From contig NZ_JACHJU010000001.1 of the NCBI RefSeq assembly GCF_014203795.1, positions 1,550,001 to 1,614,000 of the forward strand: 64,000 nt of DNA, given 5' to 3'. Below are positions 55,463 to 62,999 of the stretch, one piece after another. Each line of letters starts with the position of its first letter. Positions within the stretch are counted from its first letter, which is position 1. The translations under genes were made by a program, and so were the position numbers. The DNA comes from Streptosporangium album. Its GTDB lineage: Bacteria > Actinomycetota > Actinomycetes > Streptosporangiales > Streptosporangiaceae. A model generated the notes under the pieces. It was not told the DNA's origin. It made no database searches and saw only the letters and a program-made list of their open reading frames with translations.

Positions 55463-56482
55463 GTGAAGTCCCGCCGCAGGCCGTACAGCGAGCAGCGCCC
55501 GACAGACGCCGGCGGCGGGGTGTGGAGCGTGCCCGTCCCGATCCCCGGCAGCCCGCTCGGCTACACCCTGGTCTACGCGATCGAGTCCCCCGCCGGGCCG
55601 GTGCTCGTCGACGCGGGCTGGAACCATCCGGAGGCCTGGCTGGCGCTGCGGGACGGGCTGTCCTCCATAGGCATGGACGTCCGTGAGGTCCGGGGGGTGG
55701 TGGTCACCCACTACCACCCCGACCACGCCGGTCTGGCCGGGCGGGTCCGGGAGGAGTCCGGGGCGTGGATCGCCATGCACGAGGCCGACATCGCAATGGT
55801 CAAGCTGTTGCGCGGCTTCGACGCCGGCGGGCACCGCGAGTTCCGTGCCGACATGCTGCGCCGGGCGGGGGCGGCCAGGGTCGAGGTGGAGGAGGTGTCG
55901 GCGCACCAGCCGCGGCCGCCCGCGCTGCCCGACCGGACGCTCCACGACGGCGACCTGATCGACCTGCCCGGCCGCAGGCTCCGCACGGTCTGGACCCCCG
56001 GCCACACTCCGGGCCACATCTGCCTGCACCTGGAGGACGCCGGCCGGATCTTCACCGGGGACCACGTGCTGCCGGCGATCACCCCGCACATCGCCGTCTA
56101 CCCCTACGACCGCGCCGATGTGGACCCGCTCAGCGACTTCCTGGAGTCGCTGGAGAAGGTGGCGGCCCTGGGTGACCTCGAAGCCCTGCCCGCCCATGAA
56201 TGGGTGTTTCAGGACACGGCTGCCCGGGCGACGGAGATCCACACGCACCACGAGGAGAAGCTCGTACGGCTCGCCGCCCTGCTGGCCGAGGCCGGCGAGC
56301 CCCTCACCATCTGGGAGACCGCCGCCCGGATGACCTGGAACCGTTCCTGGGAGGAGCTGTCGGCGATGCTGCGAGGCATGGCCGCCGGAGAGGCCGCGGC
56401 CCATCTGCGCACCCTGGAGGTCCGGGGCGTGATCCGCCGCACACCGGAGGTGGACCCGGTCCGCTTCGCCCTACACTCATAG
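55463..56482 (+). CDS. Metallo-beta-lactamase-fold hydrolase
   Basis: This 339-residue MBL-fold protein has the metal motif THYHPDHAG (HxHxDH), the distal histidine in TPGHTPGHICLHL, the aspartate in FTGDHVLP, and a late histidine in PAHEWVFQD. Related proteins act as thioesterases, glyoxalases or lactonases. It is encoded 19 bases after fadA5, so a thioesterase-like role in sterol-CoA turnover is an inference only. The GTG start has GAGGAG upstream. Confidence 0.8.
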   Translation: MKSRRRPYSEQRPTDAGGGVWSVPVPIPGSPLGYTLVYAIESPAGPVLVDAGWNHPEAWLALRDGLSSIGMDVREVRGVVVTHYHPDHAGLAGRVREESGAWIAMHEADIAMVKLLRGFDAGGHREFRADMLRRAGAARVEVEEVSAHQPRPPALPDRTLHDGDLIDLPGRRLRTVWTPGHTPGHICLHLEDAGRIFTGDHVLPAITPHIAVYPYDRADVDPLSDFLESLEKVAALGDLEALPAHEWVFQDTAARATEIHTHHEEKLVRLAALLAEAGEPLTIWETAARMTWNRSWEELSAMLRGMAAGEAAAHLRTLEVRGVIRRTPEVDPVRFALHS

Positions 56483-56493
56483 ACATCCGATGT
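56483..56493. promoter_or_regulatory. GntR/FCD-type operator
   Basis: ACATC-C-GATGT is a perfect 5-1-5 palindrome, extended by CTCAT and ATGAG on its sides. It lies in the 37-base gap before the GntR gene, a likely autoregulatory site. Confidence 0.55.
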
Positions 56494-56519
56494 ATGAGGG
56501 ACCCAGGGGATGGTGAAGC

Positions 56520-57194
56520 GTGGCGGTCACCGACGCCGCTATCGACAAGATCAAGCAGATGATCCTCTCGGGTGAGCTCTCCCCCGGCAGCAGGCTGCCG
56601 AAGGAGGCCGACCTGGCCGAACGGCTCGGCCTCTCCCGCAACTCCCTGCGGGAGGCCGTCCGCGCGCTGGCTCTGATCAACGTGCTGGACGTACGCCAGG
56701 GCGACGGCACGTACGTGACCAGCCTGGAGCCGAGGCTCCTGCTGGACGCGATGTCGTTCGTGGTGGACTTCCACCAGGACGACACCGTGCTGCAGTTCTT
56801 CCAGGTCCGGCGGATCCTCGAACCGGCGGCGACCGCGATGGCCGCCTCGCGGATGACCGAGACCGAGGTGGACGGGCTGCGCAAGATCCTCGCCGCGCTG
56901 CCCCCCGACCCGAGCGTGGAACAGCTCGTCGCCAACGACCTGGAGTTCCACCAGAGCATCGCGGCGGGCTCGGGCAACGCGGTGCTGTGCTCCCTCATAG
57001 AGAGCCTGTCGGGCCCCACCACCAGGGCCCGGATCTGGCGGGGCCTGACCCAGGAGAACGCCCTGGAGAAGACCCGCGAGCAGCATGCCGCGATCTGCGA
57101 CGCCATCGCCGCCGGGCAGCCCGAGGTCGCCCGCGCCTGGGCGACGGTCCACATCGCCGGCGTGGAGGAGTGGCTGCGCAGCGCACTCGCCTGA
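56520..57194 (+). CDS. GntR family regulator with FCD domain
   Basis: This 224-residue FadR-type regulator has an N-terminal wHTH (DKIKQMILSGELSPGSRLP, KEADLAERLGLSRNSLREAV, VRQGDGTYV) and a C-terminal FCD domain with a metal-binding pattern (ANDLEFHQSIAAGSGN, then REQHAAICDAIAAG with two histidines). FCD regulators usually respond to organic acids or sugars. It is encoded after the sterol-type thiolase and MBL genes, so a link to them or to an adjacent unknown pathway is possible. A palindrome precedes it. Confidence 0.88.
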   Translation: MAVTDAAIDKIKQMILSGELSPGSRLPKEADLAERLGLSRNSLREAVRALALINVLDVRQGDGTYVTSLEPRLLLDAMSFVVDFHQDDTVLQFFQVRRILEPAATAMAASRMTETEVDGLRKILAALPPDPSVEQLVANDLEFHQSIAAGSGNAVLCSLIESLSGPTTRARIWRGLTQENALEKTREQHAAICDAIAAGQPEVARAWATVHIAGVEEWLRSALA

Positions 57195-57272
57195 GCAAGC
57201 GCACATCAGGAAAGATCATAAAGTCGTACGCTTGGGGCGGACCGATTCTGCGATCACGAGGATGAGCCCCCC

Positions 57273-58271
57273 ATGCAGCCACTCGATGGAGTCGATCTGA
57301 GGGTGGTCGCCGCCCTGCAGGTGAACGGCCGGGCCACCTGGGACCGGATCGCCCGCGTGCTGAAGGAGCCGACCCGCAACGTGGCGCGGCGGGCCACCCG
57401 GCTCCGGGAGTCGGGGGTGCTCTCGGTGATCGGGATGGTCGACGATCTACGGCTGGACTCGGTGGTGCTCCGGCTGCGCTGCCGCCCCGGCTCGGCGGCC
57501 GGCGTGGGCGCGGCCCTCAGCGAGCTGCCGCAGGCCCGGTTCGTCACGCTGGTCTCGGGGTCGGCGGACTGCGTGGCGGAGCTGTCCGTGGCCGACGACA
57601 CCCTGCAGGACCTGCTCTTGCAGGACATCCCGGCGATCGACGGGGTGCTGGAGATCACCGTCTACCCGGCGTTGAAGTATTTCAGCACCCCCCTGGACTG
57701 GCATCTCGGCGTGCTCACCCAGCAGGAGACCGAGGAGCTGCACGAGCAGTGGCCCCCGGCGCCGGGGCGCTTCCAGCGCGCGCGGGAGGCCCCCTCCGCC
57801 GAGGACGAGCAGATCATCGCGGTGATGGCCGCCGACGGCCGCGCCACCCACGCCGAGGTCGCGGCGGCCACCGGGACCAGCGAGTCGACGGCCCGCCGCC
57901 GCCTGGACTCGCTGTTGCGCCGGGGCATCCTGCGTGTCCGTGCCAAGATCGAACCCGCCTATCTCGGACTGCCGACCGAGGCCGTGCTCTGGCTCCGGGT
58001 GGTCGAGAGCGAGGTGGAGGCCGTGGGACAGGCGCTGGCCGCCCGGCCGGAGGTCAGGTGCGTCGCGGCTGTGGCGGGGGACCACCAGCTGGTGGCGCAG
58101 ACCGCCCTGCCCGGCAGGGCGGAGCTGTACGCGTTCCTGCGGATGATCGGCGGGCTGCGGGGCATGCGGGCCATCGAGACGACCGTGATGCTCCGTCCGC
58201 TCAAGCGCGGCTTCATGATCAAGAGAGACGGCCGGGTGGAGCGCCGAGCCGGGCCGACCGGCTCTTCGTGA
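57273..58271 (+). CDS. Tandem Lrp/AsnC family regulator
   Basis: The 332-residue protein is two Lrp/AsnC modules in one chain. The first is an AsnC-like wHTH (DGVDLRVVAALQVNGRATWD, then VARRATRLRESGVLSVIG) with a RAM-like domain (ARFVTLVSGSADCVAELSVA). The second repeats the HTH (DEQIIAVMAADGRATHAEVA, STARRRLDSLLRRGILRV) and a RAM domain. Lrp proteins bind amino acids or aromatics at the RAM interface. Fusion of two modules may give a pseudo-dimer within one chain. The ATG has GAGGATGAG upstream. Confidence 0.85.
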   Translation: MQPLDGVDLRVVAALQVNGRATWDRIARVLKEPTRNVARRATRLRESGVLSVIGMVDDLRLDSVVLRLRCRPGSAAGVGAALSELPQARFVTLVSGSADCVAELSVADDTLQDLLLQDIPAIDGVLEITVYPALKYFSTPLDWHLGVLTQQETEELHEQWPPAPGRFQRAREAPSAEDEQIIAVMAADGRATHAEVAAATGTSESTARRRLDSLLRRGILRVRAKIEPAYLGLPTEAVLWLRVVESEVEAVGQALAARPEVRCVAAVAGDHQLVAQTALPGRAELYAFLRMIGGLRGMRAIETTVMLRPLKRGFMIKRDGRVERRAGPTGSS

Positions 58272-58420
58272 CGCCCAGCGCGGCGGCGAGGCAGGCCACA
58301 GGGATCGCGGGCAGCACGTAGCGGTGGTCGAGTCCAGTGCGGCGACGGGCGCGACGAGCAGGAACGCGGCCGTCGCCCACGGCAGCAGCGCCGCCCGCCG
58401 CCGGCCGATCGAGCGGCGCC
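58219..58420 (-). pseudogene. Remnant of a membrane glycosyltransferase-like gene
   Basis: The minus strand reads RRRAALLPWATAAFLLVAPV and, after a frameshift, LDHRYVLPAIPVACLAAALG. This resembles the C-terminal membrane part of ArnT/GT39-like glycosyltransferases, where a DHRYVLP motif precedes a final helix. It ends in a stop inside the neighbouring regulator gene. Only about 65 residues remain, so it is a fragment. Confidence 0.4.
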
Positions 58421-58422
58421 CC

Positions 58423-58833
58423 TCAGGCGACCCAGGCCGGCAGGAGCTTGTCGCCGTCGGGGATGGCGCAGTCCGCCGAGACGCGGGTGTCGCCGACCAC
58501 GTAGGCGCGCATGCCCGCGGGGGCGACGACGATGGCGACGAACCCGGCCGCCTGGTCCGAGCTCAGGCGGCGCGGCACGTCGGCCGGGATGACGAGGGTG
58601 TCGCCCGGCCCGACGGTGAGCTTCTCGCCGTCGAGCTCGACGGTCGCGCCGCCGTCCAGCACGGTCCACACCTGCTCGGCGTCGATGGCGTGCGGCGGGC
58701 CCGCCTGGCCGGGGCGCATGTCGACGCGCCAGACGGCCTGCCCCGAGCCGCCCTGGGTCGGGGAGGCGAGCGTGGTCATGACGGCGTTGGGGGTCTCGGT
58801 CCGGCGGCTTTCCGCATGGCGGATGACAGGCAT
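58423..58833 (-). CDS. Cupin-domain protein
   Basis: This 136-residue single-domain cupin has AVWRVDMRPGQAGPPHAIDA with the metal-histidine region, then VWTVLDGGATVELDGEKL and GDTLVIPADVPRRL. Its metal-binding set is not fully canonical. Small cupins may be dioxygenases, isomerases or sensors, and no function is assigned. The ATG has GAGG upstream. It diverges from a MarR gene across a perfect palindrome. Confidence 0.8.
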   Translation of the reverse strand: MPVIRHAESRRTETPNAVMTTLASPTQGGSGQAVWRVDMRPGQAGPPHAIDAEQVWTVLDGGATVELDGEKLTVGPGDTLVIPADVPRRLSSDQAAGFVAIVVAPAGMRAYVVGDTRVSADCAIPDGDKLLPAWVA

Positions 58834-58849
58834 CGGGTAATCCTCTACA

Positions 58850-58870
58850 TTAGACAATATGATTGTCTAA
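58850..58870. promoter_or_regulatory. MarR operator
   Basis: TTAGACAAT and ATTGTCTAA are perfect 9-bp arms flanking ATG, a 21-bp palindrome between the divergent cupin and MarR genes. A further half-site TTGTCTA lies at 58884. This is a typical MarR binding arrangement. Confidence 0.8.
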
Positions 58871-58892
58871 ATAGTGAACCAGGTTGTCTATC

Positions 58893-59363
58893 GTGTCAAG
58901 TGACCCTCCGGGCTTCGAGCTGCCGCTCCGGCTGTTCCTCGGCTTCCGCGTCCTCATCGACGAGCTCCACGACGAGCTGGCCCGGCAGGGCCATCCCAAC
59001 ATGCGTCCGATGCACGGCTTCGTCTTCCAGGCGATCGGCCCCGACGGCACGACGGCCGCCGAACTCGGCCGCCGCCTGGGAGTGTCCAAACAGGCGGCGG
59101 GCAAGACCGTCGACGCACTGGAGCAGCTCGGCTACGTGGAGCGCGGCTCCGACCCGCGTGACGCGCGGCGCAAGGTCGTACGGCTCACCGAGCGCGGCAT
59201 CGACTCCCTGGTGCGCTCGGCCCGCATCTTCGACGATCTGCGGGCCCGCTGGGCCGAGACGCTCGGCGAGGAACGGCTGCGCGCGCTGGAGGCCGACCTG
59301 CGCAAGGTCACCCCGACGGACGTCTTCCGGCTCGACGTCCCCGGCTGGTTCGGCGGGAGTTGA
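58893..59363 (+). CDS. MarR family transcriptional regulator
   Basis: This 156-residue MarR protein has LPLRLFLGFRVLIDELHDEL, the wHTH GTTAAELGRRLGVSKQAAGK with VDALEQLGYVERGSDPRDAR, and RKVVRLTERGIDSLVRSA. It is transcribed away from the cupin gene and should repress it and itself through the palindrome in between. The GTG start is chosen; TTG at 58884 inside the half-site is an alternative. Confidence 0.85.
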   Translation: MSSDPPGFELPLRLFLGFRVLIDELHDELARQGHPNMRPMHGFVFQAIGPDGTTAAELGRRLGVSKQAAGKTVDALEQLGYVERGSDPRDARRKVVRLTERGIDSLVRSARIFDDLRARWAETLGEERLRALEADLRKVTPTDVFRLDVPGWFGGS

Positions 59364-59507
59364 GCGGCAGCACACCCGGCGGGCACTCCCACCCGGTCTT
59401 CACCCAGGACTGAGGACCAGGGCACCGGCCCGTATTCCGGTAGCCCGCGGATCGGGAGGCTCCGCCCGGTGAGGGCTGGATCCTCCGGTGCGGGCAGGTC
59501 CGGCGTG

Positions 59508-60452
59508 CTAGCCCGGGATCAGGCCCTCGGCGACGAGGTCGGCCCAGAGATCCTCGGGGACGGGCCGGGCGACCAGGGCGGCGTTGCGGGCGACCTCGTC
59601 GGCGGACCGGACACCGACCACCACCGAGGCGACCGCCGGATGGCGCAGCGGGAAGGCCAGCGCCGCCTGGGGCAGGGTGACGCCGTGGCGTTCGCACACG
59701 GCCGCGACGCGGCGGGCGCGGGCGAGCAGCGGCTCGGAGGCGGGGGCGTAGTCGTAGGTGCCCGACGGCTCGTGGGTGGCGAGCAGGCCGCTGTTGAACA
59801 CCCCGGCGGCGAGCACCGAGACGCCCCGCTCCAGGCAGAGCGGCAGCAGCTCCTCGGCTCCCGACCGATCGAGGAGGGTGTGGCGGCCGGCCGGCATGAC
59901 CATGTCCACGCCGGTCTCCCGGACGAACCGGGTGAGCATCTCCGACTGGTTCATGCCGACCCCGACGGCCTTGACGACTCCCTGGTCACGCAGCTCGGCC
60001 AGGGCCGGATAGGCCTCGGACACGGCCTGCTCCCAGTGGTCGTCCGGATCGTGGATGAGCACGATGTCGACCGCGTCGAGGCCGAGCCGGAGCAGGCTCT
60101 CCTCCAGCGACCGCCGCACGCCGTCACGCGAGAAGTCCCACACCCGGCGGAGGTCGGCGGGGACGTCGAAACCCTGGTCGTCCCTGCCGGCGGGACCACC
60201 GGCGGGCGCCGGCACGAGCAGGCGGCCGACCTTGGTGGACAGGGTGTAGGAGTCGCGCGGCCGCCCGGCCAGGGCGGCGCCGAGCCGCCGCTCCGACAGG
60301 CCGAGCCCGTAGTGGGGCGCGGTGTCGAAGTGACGGAACCCGGCGTCGTAGGCGGCGTCCACCGTCGCCCTGGCCTCGTCGTCGCCCACGGCGGTGAACA
60401 GGTTGCCGATCGGGGCGGAGCCGAAGCCGTAGGTGCTGAGGGGGAAGGTCAT
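59508..60452 (-). CDS. Aldo/keto reductase (fucose dehydrogenase-like)
   Basis: This 314-residue aldo/keto reductase has STYGFGSAPIGNLF, the catalytic D-A-A-Y-D-A-G block (DAAYDAGFRHFDTAPHYGLG with the tyrosine), LSTKVGRLL, IVLIHDPDDHWE and SVVVGVRSADEV. It resembles L-fucose / D-threo-aldose 1-dehydrogenases. It is the last gene downstream of a sugar ABC transporter operon, so it probably oxidises the imported sugar. The ATG starts the family sequence, with AGGA upstream. Confidence 0.85.
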   Translation of the reverse strand: MTFPLSTYGFGSAPIGNLFTAVGDDEARATVDAAYDAGFRHFDTAPHYGLGLSERRLGAALAGRPRDSYTLSTKVGRLLVPAPAGGPAGRDDQGFDVPADLRRVWDFSRDGVRRSLEESLLRLGLDAVDIVLIHDPDDHWEQAVSEAYPALAELRDQGVVKAVGVGMNQSEMLTRFVRETGVDMVMPAGRHTLLDRSGAEELLPLCLERGVSVLAAGVFNSGLLATHEPSGTYDYAPASEPLLARARRVAAVCERHGVTLPQAALAFPLRHPAVASVVVGVRSADEVARNAALVARPVPEDLWADLVAEGLIPG

Positions 60453-60495
60453 GGCAGTCAATCCTGTACCTTGCCGTAGCCGCTCGGGAAGAGGG

Positions 60496-61506
60496 TCAGT
60501 CCTGCGCCTTGCCGCCGGCGAGGCGGCTGATCATCAGGGCGATCAGGATGATCGAACCGTAGACGAGCTGCTTCCACTCGCCGGGCACGCCCTTCAGCGT
60601 CAGGATGTTCTCGACGAGACCGATCACCAGGACACCGGTGAGAGCGCCGAGGATCGTGCCCTTGCCGCCGTCCATGCTGACCCCGCCGATGACCGCGGCG
60701 GCGAAGGCCATGAAGATCCAGCCGACGCCCTGGTTGGCGCTGATGCCGCCCAGGCGGCCGGTCTCCAGCACTCCGGCGAGCGCGGCGATCACGCCACCGA
60801 CGACGAAGACGGTCCACAGGACCCGCTCGACCCGGATGCCCGCCGCGCGGGCGGCGTCGGCGTTGCCGCCGATGGCGTACAGCGCGCGACCGGCCCGGAA
60901 GTAGCCGAGCGCGGCGATGGCCCCGGCGAAGAGCACGCCGGTGATCCAGATGGCCGCGGGGACGCCCAGCCAGGTGGCGCTGCCGAGGTAGAGAAACGAC
61001 TCCGGCAGCGCGAACAGGCTCTTGCCCTGGGTCAGGCCGAGCTGGAGGCCGTGAACGACGATCATCATGGCCAGCGTGACGATGAAGGCCGAGAGCTGGA
61101 ACCGCATGATCAGGAAGCCGTTGAAGGCGCCGATCAACCCGCCGATCAGCAGGCAGAGCGGGATCGCCAGGACGGCGGGCAGCTCCAGGCCGAACCCGCC
61201 GGAGGCCACCGGGATGACCAGCATCACGCCGACGGCGGGGGCCATGCCGACCGTGGACTCCAGAGACAGGTCGAACTTGCCGGCGATGAGGATCAGCGCC
61301 TCGGCGAGCACCACCAGCGCCAGGGCCGACTGCTGCTGGAGCACGTTGATCAGGTTGCCCGGGGTGAGGAAGACCGGATCAACGAAGGATCCGGCGATCA
61401 GCAGCACGACGATCACCGGGACCAGGGTGAGGTCCCGGAAGCGCCCGAGCTGGATGCGGCGGCCCGCCGGGACGGCCACCGCGGGAGAGGTCTTTGTCGT
61501 GGTCAT
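60496..61506 (-). CDS. Sugar ABC transporter permease (RbsC type)
   Basis: This 336-residue permease has about ten helices and the RbsC/AraH family blocks GKFDLSLESTVGMAPAVGVM, FNGFLIMRFQLSAFIVTLAM and GNADAARAAGIRVERVLWTV, then SMDGGKGTILGALTGVLVIG. These permeases form homodimers with a double ATPase and a periplasmic-type binding protein. Its ATG overlaps the ATPase stop in TGATG. The following reductase gene starts 43 bases later. Confidence 0.92.
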   Translation of the reverse strand: MTTTKTSPAVAVPAGRRIQLGRFRDLTLVPVIVVLLIAGSFVDPVFLTPGNLINVLQQQSALALVVLAEALILIAGKFDLSLESTVGMAPAVGVMLVIPVASGGFGLELPAVLAIPLCLLIGGLIGAFNGFLIMRFQLSAFIVTLAMMIVVHGLQLGLTQGKSLFALPESFLYLGSATWLGVPAAIWITGVLFAGAIAALGYFRAGRALYAIGGNADAARAAGIRVERVLWTVFVVGGVIAALAGVLETGRLGGISANQGVGWIFMAFAAAVIGGVSMDGGKGTILGALTGVLVIGLVENILTLKGVPGEWKQLVYGSIILIALMISRLAGGKAQD

Positions 61507-62999
61507 CACTGGTCGATACCTTCCATCGCCGCCACCAGTTCGGTGTCGGTCCAGCCGCGCGGCACGTCCTTCACGACGTGGCCGTGGAACATGACCAGGA
61601 CCCGGTCGCAGATCCGCAGGTCGTCGAGCTCGTCGGAGACCAGCACCGCTCCGGCCCCCCGGGCGGCCGCGTCCTCCACGGCGCCGAGGAGCGCGTGCTT
61701 GGCCTTCACGTCCACCCCGGCGGTCGGGTTGATGACCACGAGAGCGCGGGGGTCGTCCGCCAATGCCCTGGCCAGCACGACCTTCTGGGCGTTGCCACCG
61801 GACAGGTCGCCCACCGGCTGGTCGGGGCCGGTCGTCTTGATGTCCAGCTCGGCGATCATCCGGGCGCCGCGCTCACGCCGTCTCGCCGGGGAGATCAGGC
61901 CGTACCGGCCGAGCTTGTGCGCGATCGGGACGGTGGCGTTCTCCGCGATCGACAGCAGCGGGACGAAGCCCTCCCGGTGCCGGTCCTGGGGGACGAAGCC
62001 GAGCCCGGCGGCCAGAGCCGAGGGCACGTCTCCCGGTCTGACCTCGGTGCCGTTGACGGTCACCGTGCCGGTGTCGGCCCTGCGGAGGCCGACCAGGGTC
62101 TCGGCCAGACCGACCTTGCCGCTGCTGCCCGAGCCGGCCAGACCGACGATCTCCCCGGACCGGACGGCCAGGTCCACCCTCTGGTAACGGCCGTCGAGGC
62201 TGAGCCCTCGGGCGGCGAGGACGACGGGGGCCGAGGTGTCGGCCGTACGGGACCGGTGTTCGTAGGCGGCGGAGGCCTCGCCGGTCATCGCGTCGACCAG
62301 CCGGTCGTGCGGGAGGTCGCCGACCCTCGCGGTGACGATGTGCCGGGCGTCGCGGAAGACCGAGACGCTCTGGCAGATCTCGTACACCTCCTCCAGGTGG
62401 TGCGAGATGAACATCATCGTCACACCCTGCTCCCGCAGCGCGCGCATCCGGTCGAAGAGCCGCTGGATGGCAGGGCCGTCGAGCTGGGCGGTGGGTTCGT
62501 CAAGGATGATGAACCGGGCGCCGAACGACAGTGCCCTGGCGATCTCCAGGAGCTGACGCTGCTCGACGCCGAGGTCTCCGGCGAGGCTGTCGGCGTCGAC
62601 GTCCACGCCGTACTGCTCCAGGAGCTGCCTGGCCCGTGAGCGCAGAGCACGCCAGTTGATCGCGCCCCGATCCGTCTGGCGGTTCAGGAAGAGGTTCTCC
62701 GCGACGGTGAGCGCGGGAATGATCGTCGACTTCTGGTAGACGCAGGCGACGCGCTGCCGCCAGGCGTCCCGGTCGGCCGGCGGCGGGGCGGGCTCGCCGC
62801 CGAAGCGGATCTCGCCCTCGTCGGGGCGCTGGAGACCGGTCAGGATCGACACCAGGGTGGACTTGCCCGCGCCGTTCCTGCCGACCAGCGCGTGCGTCTC
62901 CCCCTCCGTGATGGCGATCCCGGCGCGGTCGAGCGCGGTGGTCGGGCCGAAGCGCTTGGTGATGCCGAGCGCTTCGACCGCCTTAACGGAAGATGTCAT
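61506..62999 (-). CDS. Sugar ABC transporter double ATPase (RbsA type)
   Basis: This 497-residue protein has two ABC domains. The first has Walker A GRNGAGKST, a signature-like LGVEQRQLLEIARAL and Walker B IILDEPTAQLD. The second has a degenerate Walker A (GSGSSGKVG), LSGGNAQKVVLARALADDP as signature, and a weakened Walker B VVINPTAGVD. This asymmetry is normal for RbsA/MglA proteins. It overlaps both neighbours, the binding-protein gene (TGATG) and the permease gene. Confidence 0.93.
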   Translation of the reverse strand: MTSSVKAVEALGITKRFGPTTALDRAGIAITEGETHALVGRNGAGKSTLVSILTGLQRPDEGEIRFGGEPAPPPADRDAWRQRVACVYQKSTIIPALTVAENLFLNRQTDRGAINWRALRSRARQLLEQYGVDVDADSLAGDLGVEQRQLLEIARALSFGARFIILDEPTAQLDGPAIQRLFDRMRALREQGVTMMFISHHLEEVYEICQSVSVFRDARHIVTARVGDLPHDRLVDAMTGEASAAYEHRSRTADTSAPVVLAARGLSLDGRYQRVDLAVRSGEIVGLAGSGSSGKVGLAETLVGLRRADTGTVTVNGTEVRPGDVPSALAAGLGFVPQDRHREGFVPLLSIAENATVPIAHKLGRYGLISPARRRERGARMIAELDIKTTGPDQPVGDLSGGNAQKVVLARALADDPRALVVINPTAGVDVKAKHALLGAVEDAAARGAGAVLVSDELDDLRICDRVLVMFHGHVVKDVPRGWTDTELVAAMEGIDQ

